A stretch of DNA of 16,205 nt. Origin: Planctomycetota bacterium. Its GTDB lineage: Bacteria > Planctomycetota > Phycisphaerae > UBA1845. A program made the position numbers and the translations under genes. The notes below the pieces were generated by a model. The model saw nothing but the letters and a program-made list of their open reading frames with translations. It was not told the DNA's origin and ran no database searches. The number at the start of each line of letters is the position of its first letter. The stretch's first letter is position 1. Shown piece by piece: positions 1 to 7,564 of the stretch. The stretch lies in NCBI GenBank assembly GCA_024278775.1, contig JAJRSP010000154.1:1-16205 (forward strand), read 5' to 3'.

Positions 1-13
1 GACCCATCGCACG

Positions 14-439
14 TTATTCCTCCGCCTGCGTCGGCATTGCGTGTAGCACCGCATCGAGCACGCCATTGATAAAACCCGGCGAAGCCTCTCCCCCAAACTC
101 GCGACCGATGTCAATGGCCTCGGAGATCGCCACCTTCGGCGGCACCTTGCCGCCAATCATCTCCACGACCGCGACCCGCATCGTGTTTCGCTCCACGGGA
201 GATAGTCGCGCGAGCGTCCACCTAGTTAGCGCCGCCTCGATCATCGGGTCGATCACTTTGCGCTGCGGCCAGAACGCCGTCACTAGATCGAACGCGTAAC
301 CCGCCGCGTCCAAAGATTCGGAATCCGCATGAAGAAACTTCTGAAGTGAATCGGAGGATTCATCCTCCTGAACCTCCCACTGACACAGTGCCTGCATCGC
401 CAGGATTCGAGATGGACGTCGATCGCGGGCCACCATCAC
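14..439 (-). CDS. nusB: Transcription antitermination factor NusB
   Basis: NusB is a small all-helical RNA-binding protein that, with NusE (ribosomal protein S10), binds boxA in nascent rRNA leaders and helps RNA polymerase resist termination. The 141-residue length matches the family (about 140). Visible family features are the basic N-terminus followed by the ILAMQALCQWE helix, the central YAFDLV and RWTLARLSPVERNTMRVAVVE segments, and the C-terminal PKVAISEAIDIGREFGGE and GFINGVLDAV helices. Possible starts are GTG at 439, ATG at 436 and GTG at 433. The first directly abuts the TAG stop of ribH, so translation is probably coupled to it. A ribH-nusB pair is common in bacteria, which supports both calls. 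Confidence 0.95.
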   Translation of the reverse strand: MMVARDRRPSRILAMQALCQWEVQEDESSDSLQKFLHADSESLDAAGYAFDLVTAFWPQRKVIDPMIEAALTRWTLARLSPVERNTMRVAVVEMIGGKVPPKVAISEAIDIGREFGGEASPGFINGVLDAVLHAMPTQAEE

Positions 440-916
440 CTACGACACGCCATCGAGTTGTTTCAGCACACTCACAAGCTCAATAGCACTCAGCGCCGCA
501 TCCGACCCCTTGTTGCCGGCCTTGGTACCGGCCCGCTCTACCGCCTGCTCCAGCGTATCCGTCGTCAACACGCCGAAGGTCGTCGGCACGCCCGTGGAAT
601 CCGCGACCTGGGCGATCCCCTTGGCCGCCTCGCTCGCGACGTATTCGAAGTGCGGCGTCTGTCCCCGGATCACACACCCCAGGCAGATCACCGCGTCACA
701 CGTACCGGATTCGGCCAACTTGCGGGCCATAAAGGGCACCTCAAACGCCCCGGGCACATGGACCGTGGTAATATCCTGATCCTTACACCCATGCCGCGTC
801 AGTGTGTCGATGGCTCCGCCGAGCAGCTTCGACGTAATAAACTCGTTAAAACGGCTAACCACGATCGCGTAGCGTCCGCCGTCCGCCGCCAACTGCCCGT
901 GTATTTCTTGTGGCAT
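440..916 (-). CDS. ribH: 6,7-dimethyl-8-ribityllumazine synthase
   Basis: This is the penultimate enzyme of riboflavin synthesis. It condenses 5-amino-6-ribitylaminouracil with 3,4-dihydroxy-2-butanone 4-phosphate to lumazine, in the cytoplasm, usually as a 60-mer or pentamer. The 158 residues match the family. Visible motifs are the substrate-loop RFNEF near residue 22, VPGAFEVP at about 54-61, [14 protein letters not shown] with the expected catalytic His near residue 89, and [16 protein letters not shown] followed by NKG in the C-terminal phosphate-binding region. ATG at 916 is the natural start; the Shine-Dalgarno before it is weak. It is the first gene of a two-gene unit with nusB, which follows without a gap. 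No riboflavin (FMN) riboswitch is apparent upstream. Confidence 0.96.
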   Translation of the reverse strand: MPQEIHGQLAADGGRYAIVVSRFNEFITSKLLGGAIDTLTRHGCKDQDITTVHVPGAFEVPFMARKLAESGTCDAVICLGCVIRGQTPHFEYVASEAAKGIAQVADSTGVPTTFGVLTTDTLEQAVERAGTKAGNKGSDAALSAIELVSVLKQLDGVS

Positions 917-1309
917 ACCTGATCATCCCGTGCTGCAACCCGGCACTATACCTTCTCTCGACGGGCCACAGGCTTGGTGAAAAAACGTGGCAGGGGTTCC
1001 ATATACGCCGACCACCCACCGATCACGGTGATTGTGACCATCCGCCGCCGGGGGTCAAGCCACGGCTACGCCCCGTGGGATCGCTCCTCCCTGATGACGG
1101 CCCACCCAGCGATCGGAATCGCCGATAAGCCCCTCCCCGCACTATGAGAAAGCCCTAATCAGCCTATAGCCGGACTTGAAATCAAGTCAGCCGCAGAAGA
1201 TAATGGTACGGACGATCTCGGGAGGCTTTCCGATCGGGATGACTGCACGGATTGCAGGCCCGCGTCAAAACAGGTTTTTCCCGGTGTTCCCCGATGGGGT
1301 GGGTTCTGC
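917..1309. other. Divergent intergenic region, no gene seen
   Basis: These 393 bases separate ribH (leftward) from the metalloprotease gene (rightward). No reading frame here has a family-like protein or a good ribosome binding site; the 72-codon frame on the plus strand starting near 910 overlaps the ribH start and has low-complexity Pro/Arg composition. The only regulatory signal I can support is a plus-strand promoter-like pair at 1176-1204. The leader before the protease start contains only a weak G-rich Shine-Dalgarno-like stretch at about 1296-1303. A TATAGT hexamer on the minus strand (945-950) could serve ribH, but no matching -35 box was found. Confidence 0.5.
1176..1204 (+). promoter_or_regulatory. 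Candidate sigma70-like promoter for the metalloprotease gene
   Basis: A TTGAAA hexamer at 1176-1181 is separated by exactly 17 bases from GATAAT at 1199-1204. Both are close to the sigma70 consensus and lie about 105 bases upstream of the protease start codon, pointing the right way. This is a pattern match only. Planctomycetes carry many alternative sigma factors, so the assignment is moderate. Confidence 0.4.
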
Positions 1310-3466
1310 ATGCGTCGAAGACCATTCATCACACAACGACGGAAGCTTTCTGCGCGCGGGACGTTCGATATCACTCGTGTGCTCGCGGCGGTTATCGCTG
1401 GTGGTGCGTTGCTTCAACCGGCAGCCGCTTTTGAAGGTGTCACCGATACCACTTCGGCGGTCAACAGCCTGTTCGGGCTGCGAGCCAGTGCTCCGTTTGT
1501 CTTGACCTCCCCCCCATCCACTACGGCGACATCCAGTGCCTATCGGTTCCAGGTTCCGATAGCCGGTGGACTGAAAACCATCGAGTTGATTCCGCACTCC
1601 GTGCGAGCCCCCGGGTTCACTGTCGAGGTCCAACGAGCCGATGGCTCATATGAAACCATTGACCCGGGCCCGCCCTCCACACTTCGCGGGATCGTGGTTG
1701 GCCAACCGGGTAGCGTGGTGGCCGGTACTGTCACGGCGGAAGGACTACGGGCCATGATCCTGCTCGCCGACCACACGAAGCTATGGGTCGAACCGATACC
1801 AGCCCGAGCCGCCTCCGGGACGAACGATCACATTGTCTTCCGTCACGAAGACATGAACCCCACCGCCGCAGCGTGTACGCTGGCGCGCCCGGTCGATACG
1901 CCGACACCACTCGACAACGCCAACACCGCCTTCGGGGTGAACACGCAACTTGTTTCGGACGGTGTGACCGCCGGCATCACGATGGCTATCGCCGAGCTCG
2001 CGGCCGACGCCGACTTTGAATACTTCGCCAACTTTGGTGACGCCACCCTCGTCACCAACGACATCGAAAACATCGTCAACCTCACCGATATCCAGTACGA
2101 ACGCGACGTGCATATTCGCCATGTGTTGACGCGGGTGATCGTGCGTACCGCCGAGCCCAACGTCTATTCCCGGGTCTGTGCCGGCGGCAGCGCCAATAGC
2201 CGTCCATGCCACACAAATGGCGACTGTCCCGGCGGCGTCTGTCCGGCCGAAGTCGATCCTGATTCTCTGCTCAACACCCTCATGAACCACTGGAACACCA
2301 CGCAATCACACGTCGCACGTGACGTCACCCAGCTTTTTACCGGCAAGGACATGATAGGCTCGGTCATCGGCGTCGCTTGGCGCGGGACGAGCGCCACGCC
2401 CACCATTTGTGGAACCCAAACGACACGCAATCATGGCTATAGCGTCGTCGAGACCAATTGTGCCGGATGCAATCTGACCGCTAGACGAACCGACCTGACT
2501 GCTCACGAGTTGGGCCACAACTGGAGCGCGGATCACTGCGCCTGCCCCGGATGGACCATGAATCCGGCCATTACGAACGCGAACCGGTTCCATGAGACGT
2601 TTTCCATCCCCGAGATTACCGCATTTCGAGACACGCTGACCTGTCTCGACGCGACGAATGAACTGATACGGCTGTTCCTGACCACGGACAAAAGCGCCAT
2701 CGGCGAAGCGGAGACGCTACAGCTCACGGCCGAGGCGGATTTCGTGAGCGGTCCCAACCAGGACGTCACCACCAATGCCATCTGGGCGATCGAACCGCCT
2801 ACCGCCGGCTCGATCGATGCCGCCGGCGTGTTCACACCAACCAATGTCAACGGCTCCCTCTGCGTCACGGTGACGGGGACCTACTCGTCCGGCGGTATCG
2901 TAAAAAGCTCGCAGGTTTCGTTCACGCTGTATGACGATCAACAACCGCTAATGATCGTGTCCGCGGACCCGCCACTCGCAGCGATCGATGCACGGCAGCC
3001 TACCGATCCAAACGGAACGAACCCTGCCGGCTGGGATGCGCTAACCATCACGCTGAACGGTGCCATTTGCCTACCAAGTATTTTTGATTTCGACGTAACC
3101 GCTACGGGCGGATCGCAGGTCGTCCCGCAGGTGCTCTCGATCGATCAGCTTGACCCGACCACCTACACGTTACACCTTGAGTACGCGATCGAACCCGGGA
3201 CGTGGACCAATGTGGTTCATTTTGACACCGGCGTCACCACGCGGTTCGGCTATTTGCCCGGTGATGTCAACGGCGATGGCACCGCAGGCCCCGCCGACAT
3301 TTTGGCCTTGATTGACTCCCTCAACGGCGTGGGCCCGCCCCGACCCATCTGGTCGCTCGACATCGATCGCTCCGGCGTGACCGGCGCGCCTGACATCCTG
3401 GCCGTGATCGACTTGCTTAACGGCGCAGGCGGGTTTGACCCGTGGAACGGCGTCTCCCTTCCGTAG
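1310..3466 (+). CDS. Secreted metzincin-type zinc metalloprotease with dockerin-like tail
   Basis: This 718-residue exported protein has a signal peptide with a basic start, a hydrophobic core at about 21-35 and a likely cut after PAAA (residue 40). A region of about 250 residues, probably a propeptide and the first half of the catalytic domain, follows. HELGHNWSADH at 399-409 is the HExxHxxxxxH zinc site of metzincins, and Met417 in GWTMNP is the likely Met-turn; the layout suggests an M12B (reprolysin)-like enzyme. A Cys-rich segment at about 290-313 has a CxGG..PC..DCPGGxC pattern. An Ig-like region rich in Thr and Val lies at about 455-545. The end holds two Ca-loop repeats, GDVNGDG (651-657) with ADILALIDSLNG, and DIDRSG (684-689) with PDILAVIDLLNG, a dockerin-like module common in Planctomycetes. 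Codons end mostly in C, unlike the genes to the right. The ATG start has only a weak G-rich ribosome binding site. Substrate is unknown. Confidence 0.85.
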   Translation: MRRRPFITQRRKLSARGTFDITRVLAAVIAGGALLQPAAAFEGVTDTTSAVNSLFGLRASAPFVLTSPPSTTATSSAYRFQVPIAGGLKTIELIPHSVRAPGFTVEVQRADGSYETIDPGPPSTLRGIVVGQPGSVVAGTVTAEGLRAMILLADHTKLWVEPIPARAASGTNDHIVFRHEDMNPTAAACTLARPVDTPTPLDNANTAFGVNTQLVSDGVTAGITMAIAELAADADFEYFANFGDATLVTNDIENIVNLTDIQYERDVHIRHVLTRVIVRTAEPNVYSRVCAGGSANSRPCHTNGDCPGGVCPAEVDPDSLLNTLMNHWNTTQSHVARDVTQLFTGKDMIGSVIGVAWRGTSATPTICGTQTTRNHGYSVVETNCAGCNLTARRTDLTAHELGHNWSADHCACPGWTMNPAITNANRFHETFSIPEITAFRDTLTCLDATNELIRLFLTTDKSAIGEAETLQLTAEADFVSGPNQDVTTNAIWAIEPPTAGSIDAAGVFTPTNVNGSLCVTVTGTYSSGGIVKSSQVSFTLYDDQQPLMIVSADPPLAAIDARQPTDPNGTNPAGWDALTITLNGAICLPSIFDFDVTATGGSQVVPQVLSIDQLDPTTYTLHLEYAIEPGTWTNVVHFDTGVTTRFGYLPGDVNGDGTAGPADILALIDSLNGVGPPRPIWSLDIDRSGVTGAPDILAVIDLLNGAGGFDPWNGVSLP

Positions 3467-3584
3467 CCTGATACCCATTCCCGCCGCATGGCATAGACCG
3501 GGGACATAGGCTACAGGCGTTCGAACGAGAAAAGGTAACACCTTATCCCCGATAGAAAGTAGAAAGTCCCGCTTCCTTTTTTTC

Positions 3585-3613
3585 TTGTACCCGTATTCCC
3601 GATTCGGTAGAAT
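3585..3613 (+). promoter_or_regulatory. Candidate sigma70-like promoter for the addB-like gene
   Basis: TTGTAC at 3585-3590 and TAGAAT at 3608-3613 are separated by exactly 17 bases. Transcription would start near 3620, so the mRNA leader would begin almost exactly at the first arm (3622) of the inverted repeat described next and run about 155 bases to the addB-like start codon. Pattern match only. Confidence 0.45.
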
Positions 3614-3621
3614 AGCGCGGT

Positions 3622-3714
3622 GTGTGGCATGCCCAAGCCGGAGGCGCGGGCATGGGTCTACGAGAAGCCATACGGCATCGGCATGCAATAGCATGCCCCT
3701 TAGCCATGCCACAC
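3622..3714. repeat. Nested inverted repeats in the addB-like leader
   Basis: GTGTGGCATG (3622-3631) is the perfect reverse complement of CATGCCACAC (3705-3714), giving outer arms of 10 bp around a 73-base interior. Inside lie two further palindromes: CATGCCC (3628-3634) with GGGCATG (3648-3654), and GGCATGC (3680-3686) with GCATGCC (3691-3697) around a four-base AATA loop. The last is a compact 7-bp hairpin. There is no T-run after the structure, so it is not a classic intrinsic terminator. It could fold as DNA or as RNA at the 5' end of the addB-like transcript. Confidence 0.7.
3628..3654. repeat. REP-like palindromic repeat, copy 1
   Basis: This 27-base unit begins CATGCCCAA, has a CCGGAG core and ends GGGCATG. 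It matches the unit at 9260-9286 at 24 of 27 positions; one of the three differences is in the last arm, the others in the loop. Two intergenic copies in 16 kb suggest a dispersed REP-like family in this genome. The number of copies genome-wide cannot be seen here. Confidence 0.65.
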
Positions 3715-3762
3715 GGGGAAGGACTGAGTATCGAGCCCAATAATTTTCCTAACACCTTTTCC

Positions 3763-3770
3763 AGGTGAGG
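3763..3770 (+). promoter_or_regulatory. Ribosome binding site that sets the addB-like start
   Basis: AGGTGAGG lies six bases before ATG 3777. The upstream in-frame GTG at 3765 sits inside this Shine-Dalgarno and is therefore an unlikely start. Confidence 0.6.
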
Positions 3771-3776
3771 CACGTC

Positions 3777-6700
3777 ATGTCTGTTCGTTTTATCGTTGGC
3801 CGCGCCGGGACCGGCAAGACCCACCATTGCATGGAGGCGATTCGTGCCGGGCTGCGTGCGGATGCGTTCCGCGGCCCACGCTTGATATGGCTCGTGCCCG
3901 AGCAGGCCGGTTTGCAGATGGAGCGTGCGATCATCGATCCCGCCGGTGGTTGCGACGGTGCCCATCGGGCCGATGTGGTGTCGTTTCAGCGGTTGGCCGC
4001 GCGTGTGTTGGCCGATGCACCCGGCGTGGATCGCGTGGCGCTGACGGAGCTTGCCCGGGCGATGGTGTTGCGGCGCCTGTTGGCGGCGAACGCCGCACGC
4101 ATGAAATACTACTCACGATCCGCCCGTGGGGGCAGCGGGACCGCTCGTGTGGTCGGGGTGGTGGATCGACTGAGCCACAGCATCGCGGAGTTGATCGAAG
4201 AGGGTGTGGAGCCGTCCGAGCTACTCGACGCGATGGGCGAGGCCGAAGACTCTGGTGCAGCGGGTGGACCCGAAGACTCTGGTGCTGGCTCCAAAGAGAT
4301 TGGCTCTCTTTCTTCCCCCCTTACCAAGGGGGGATTGAGGGGGGTTCTTCGGGCGAGCAAGGACCTCCCCCAGCCCCTCCTTGTCAAGGAGGGGAGCCGG
4401 AAGTCGAAGGATTTTAGTGGAAGTGGCAATCACGCGTCGAACCCCGCGCAACAAGCCAAGATGCATGATCTTGCGCTGATTTATCGAGCCTATTTGGATT
4501 TCCTGGGCGAGCGATGGCTCGATCCGACGCGCAGGCTCGAATTGGCCTCCGCCCATTTTGCAGACTGTGATTGGCTCCATGGGGCGCACGTCTGGGTGGA
4601 TGGTTTCGCGTCGCTGTCCGGGTTGGAACTCGGTGCGCTGATTGAGTTGGCCAAGCTGGCGGCGTCCGTGGAGGTGACGTTGCTGGCCGACCCGGTGTGT
4701 CTATCCGGCGACGCCGGCAGCGCGGGAGACGCGGGTTATCTGTTTGCCAAGACCGTGCGGATGTACGGCGACTTGCATCGCGCCTTTACGTCGGCCGGTC
4801 TACACGTCGAAGCGCCGGTGATTCTGGCTCCGGAGACGCCGCCGCGTTTCTCGACGCAGCCGGCGCTGGTGCAGCTTGAGCGGACACTCTTTCGCACGCT
4901 CCCTGCCGACGAACCAACTCCCCACGTGGGAGGTGCGGCCGTGCAACTGATCGAGGCGAGTTCGCGTCGGGTCGAGGTAGACTATGCGGTGTCGCGGGTG
5001 TGCCGCTGGGTGCAGGATGATGCGCTCGGCTACCGGTATCGAGATATTGCGATCGTGACGCGTGATTTGGATTCGTATCACGACCTGATGAGCGAGGCGT
5101 TGACCGCCAGGCACATTCCGTATTTCGTGGATCGGCGTCGCCCGGTGTCTTATCATCCGTTAGTGGAATTGCTGCGAACGCTGCTGGCGATGGCCGTGGA
5201 GGGGATGTCGCTGGCGAGTACCCGGGAGTGGCTCAAGTCCGGTCTGGTGCCGCTATCCAACGAGGCACTGGACGAGTTGGAAAACTATCTGATCGCGCAC
5301 GGTGTCGAGGGCATGGCGGTTTGGTCTGCGGGTGCCTGGGCCCATGATCGGATCACGGCGTTGGACAAGCGTCACCCGGCGCAGGCAGAGAAAACCGCAG
5401 AGGCGTTGGCGCGGGTGAATGCGGCTCGTGATCGCGTGTGGGGTTACTTGGGTCCGTGGATCGAGGACGCACGCCGGCAGAAAGCTGTGACGGGAGCCGT
5501 GTGGTACGAGTGGCTGATTGCCGCGTTGAATCGACTCGACGTGTCCTGGCAGCTCGCGCAATGGGCCGCCGATGCGGAATCCGATGGAGACCTTGATCTT
5601 GCGGAAGAGCATCGCGAGGTATGGAAGCAGATCGGCTCGTTGCTGGATGATTTTCGGTTTTCGTTTTCCGAAGACAGGTTGACGGTGGTTGAGGTCCGAG
5701 ACGTACTCGAAGCCGGCATGTCGTCACTGACGCTCGGGCTGACGCCGCCCATGATCGATCAGGTGTTGGTCGGTTCGATCGAGCGGAGTCGCCACCCGAA
5801 CATCAAGGCCATCATCGTACTCGGGCTCAACGACGGCGTGTTTCCGAAAAGACCGTCCGAAGACTCGATTTTCAATGATGAAGATCGTGAGCGTCTGATC
5901 GATCATGGGGTTCGCATGGGATTGCCGTCTCGTCGCCGCGTGATCGACGAGTCGATGTTGGTGTATATCGCGATGACACGAGCGAGTGAGCGGATCGTGG
6001 CCACATGGGCGACGACGGATGAGGCGGGTAAGGCGCTGCTCCCCTCACCGTATGTCGAGACGATCGAAACGGCGCTTCCCGAGCGGGAGCGGTTACGGAT
6101 CGATGACCCGACCCACGATCGGACTTGTTGGGACGTGCTTTCCGCTTGCGACCTGCCGCGCCGCCTGGCGCAGGAGTTTCGTGATAGGCCCGCTCTCGAA
6201 GAGGACGACCGTGCAGCGCGAACCACATGGAACGAGCTCTACACGGCTAGTCGCGATAGTCTGTCGGCGTCGGACCGGCGTAGTCTCTCCTCTCTGTGTG
6301 ATGACCGGGGCGGTGCGAAAGTAGATACGGCGTTGGTCTCACGGTGGTTGGGACAGCGGCTCAAAGCGAGTGTGTCTTCCCTTGAAACGTATGCGGCCTG
6401 CCCGTTTCAGTATTTCGCAAGGAGTATGATCAAACTGCGAGAGCGTCAGTCTCTGGAGCTTGCCCCCAAGGACAGCGGTACGCTTCATCACGCAGTCCTG
6501 GAGGATTTCTTTCAGCGTGTGATCTCTCGGAAGGATTCCGTGAGCCGGATGTCCGAAACGGAGCTGGTCGCCGGGTTGAACGAGAGCTGTCAACGCATCA
6601 GCGACATGATCGGCTCGAGCGATATCCTATCGGGTGCCCGAGATGCCTACGTCCTTGGTCGGTCGGCCGAGCTACTTGGCCGTGTCGTCGGCGCTCAACG

Positions 6701-7493
6701 GCGGACCATCAAGGCGGGCACCAGCCGGGCGGTTCGTGCGGAAGCATCGTTTGGCTTTGACGATCAATCCCTACCGGCGCTGACGATTCACACGCCCCGC
6801 GGGCATCAGGCAGAGCTGCGCGGCTTTATCGACCGGGTCGATCTCGCGGAGGTGGGTGACGAGCTGTTGGGTATTGTCGTGGACTACAAGCAGACGAAAG
6901 AGAAGAAGCTCAAGTTGAGTGAAGTGTATCACGGCATATCCCTTCAACTATTAGGATATCTGCTGGTGCTGGCCGAGCACGGCCATACGTTAACGGGGCG
7001 GCCCATCAAACCCGGTGGTGCGCTCTATGTCGGTCTGACGCCGCAATACAAGAGCATCCCTCATCCGTCCCAACTCACACCAGCAGAAGCCGTGCTTGCC
7101 GGCATAAAGAAACCGCGCGGACTGTTGTCCGAGACGGTGGTAGCCGCGTTGGATGGTGCTTCGGAAGCTGGTTGGAGCGAGTGTTACCAGTTCTACCGAA
7201 AAAAAACGGGAGACTTCGGAAACGCGGAGAAAAGCGATGTGACCGACAGCCGGCAGTTTCAGGCCGTGCTCGATCACACACGAAAAAAGATGGGGGAACT
7301 GGTCGATGGCATTCTCGACGGCGAAGTGTCGGTGAGGCCGTATCGACTTGGCACGTTTTCGCCCTGTTCGTGGTGCAAGATGGCCTCCGTGTGTCGATTT
7401 GAGATCGGAGTTTGTGACATCAGACGATTGGGTGGGCTTTCGCGTGTTGACGTGCTGAAACGACTGTCCCACACGTTGGACGAGGACGAGTAG
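3777..7493 (+). CDS. addB: AddB-like subunit of the AddAB helicase-nuclease
   Basis: AddB pairs with AddA to resect double-strand breaks and load RecA; its C-terminal nuclease cuts one strand. Numbering from ATG 3777 (1238 residues; B. subtilis AddB is about 1170), the N-terminus has a Walker A GRAGTGKT at 8-15 and LVPEQAGLQME. GLNDGVFP and AMTRASERIVA mark the pseudo-helicase core. The C-terminal half has GFIDRVD (Asp about 1019) and VVDYKQ (Asp1036, Lys1038) of the PD-(D/E)xK nuclease. The four iron-sulphur cysteines expected of AddB are present: Cys875 in ACPFQYF, and Cys1197, Cys1200 and Cys1206 in C-x2-C-x5-C. Residues of about 156-222 are a low-complexity insertion encoded by palindromic repeats, located just before the conserved KMHDLALIYRAYLDF helix. 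No addA lies in the window. The gene seems to lead an operon with the two genes downstream. Confidence 0.9.
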   Translation: MSVRFIVGRAGTGKTHHCMEAIRAGLRADAFRGPRLIWLVPEQAGLQMERAIIDPAGGCDGAHRADVVSFQRLAARVLADAPGVDRVALTELARAMVLRRLLAANAARMKYYSRSARGGSGTARVVGVVDRLSHSIAELIEEGVEPSELLDAMGEAEDSGAAGGPEDSGAGSKEIGSLSSPLTKGGLRGVLRASKDLPQPLLVKEGSRKSKDFSGSGNHASNPAQQAKMHDLALIYRAYLDFLGERWLDPTRRLELASAHFADCDWLHGAHVWVDGFASLSGLELGALIELAKLAASVEVTLLADPVCLSGDAGSAGDAGYLFAKTVRMYGDLHRAFTSAGLHVEAPVILAPETPPRFSTQPALVQLERTLFRTLPADEPTPHVGGAAVQLIEASSRRVEVDYAVSRVCRWVQDDALGYRYRDIAIVTRDLDSYHDLMSEALTARHIPYFVDRRRPVSYHPLVELLRTLLAMAVEGMSLASTREWLKSGLVPLSNEALDELENYLIAHGVEGMAVWSAGAWAHDRITALDKRHPAQAEKTAEALARVNAARDRVWGYLGPWIEDARRQKAVTGAVWYEWLIAALNRLDVSWQLAQWAADAESDGDLDLAEEHREVWKQIGSLLDDFRFSFSEDRLTVVEVRDVLEAGMSSLTLGLTPPMIDQVLVGSIERSRHPNIKAIIVLGLNDGVFPKRPSEDSIFNDEDRERLIDHGVRMGLPSRRRVIDESMLVYIAMTRASERIVATWATTDEAGKALLPSPYVETIETALPERERLRIDDPTHDRTCWDVLSACDLPRRLAQEFRDRPALEEDDRAARTTWNELYTASRDSLSASDRRSLSSLCDDRGGAKVDTALVSRWLGQRLKASVSSLETYAACPFQYFARSMIKLRERQSLELAPKDSGTLHHAVLEDFFQRVISRKDSVSRMSETELVAGLNESCQRISDMIGSSDILSGARDAYVLGRSAELLGRVVGAQRRTIKAGTSRAVRAEASFGFDDQSLPALTIHTPRGHQAELRGFIDRVDLAEVGDELLGIVVDYKQTKEKKLKLSEVYHGISLQLLGYLLVLAEHGHTLTGRPIKPGGALYVGLTPQYKSIPHPSQLTPAEAVLAGIKKPRGLLSETVVAALDGASEAGWSECYQFYRKKTGDFGNAEKSDVTDSRQFQAVLDHTRKKMGELVDGILDGEVSVRPYRLGTFSPCSWCKMASVCRFEIGVCDIRRLGGLSRVDVLKRLSHTLDEDE
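4243..4285 (+). repeat. Direct repeat inside the addB-like gene
   Basis: The 16-base word CCGAAGACTCTGGTGC occurs at 4243-4258 and again at 4270-4285, 27 bases apart and so in frame. It encodes EDSGA twice. It immediately precedes the palindromic repeat pair and looks like part of the same insertion-prone linker. Confidence 0.8.
4312..4396. repeat. Pair of inverted palindromic repeats inserted in coding sequence
   Basis: Two palindromes lie inside the addB-like frame. CCCCCCTT (4315-4322) pairs with AAGGGGGG (4326-4333) around a three-base loop, and CCCCTCCTT (4374-4382) pairs with AAGGAGGGG (4386-4394) around another three-base loop. Each is followed or preceded by the flank typical of one dispersed repeat type (GGGGGGATTGAGGGGGG, and ACCTCCCCCAGCCCC on the other side). 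The second unit is an imperfect inverted copy of the first, so the block is a MITE-like or paired-REP unit. From memory, sequences of this look are abundant between genes in planctomycetes and several other phyla. It is read through in frame as SPLTKGGLRG and DLPQPLLVKEG. Confidence 0.8.
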
Positions 7494-7564
7494 CCGGGAA
7501 GTGCGCGTGGGTGGAGTCGACGAAACGGAAAGCCTGGTAATCGGTTGGCTGGGAGTGCGTGGGT

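Noticed and set aside
945..973. TATAGT on the minus strand as a ribH promoter
   Set aside because: The -35 position holds GCCTGT, which does not match TTGACA at the allowed spacings.
910..1128. 72-codon plus-strand frame beside ribH
   Set aside because: It overlaps the ribH start, lacks a ribosome binding site and has Pro/Arg-rich composition typical of a chance frame.
3543..3551. DnaA-box-like TTATCCCCG near the skew switch, suggesting an origin
   Set aside because: It has two mismatches to TTATNCACA and no second convincing box lies nearby. There is no dnaA, dnaN or AT-rich unwinding region, so an origin is not claimed.
4312..4396. Palindromes read as a terminator or a frameshift inside the addB-like gene
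   Set aside because: There is no T-run after either hairpin and the frame is open across both, with intact AddB motifs on each side.
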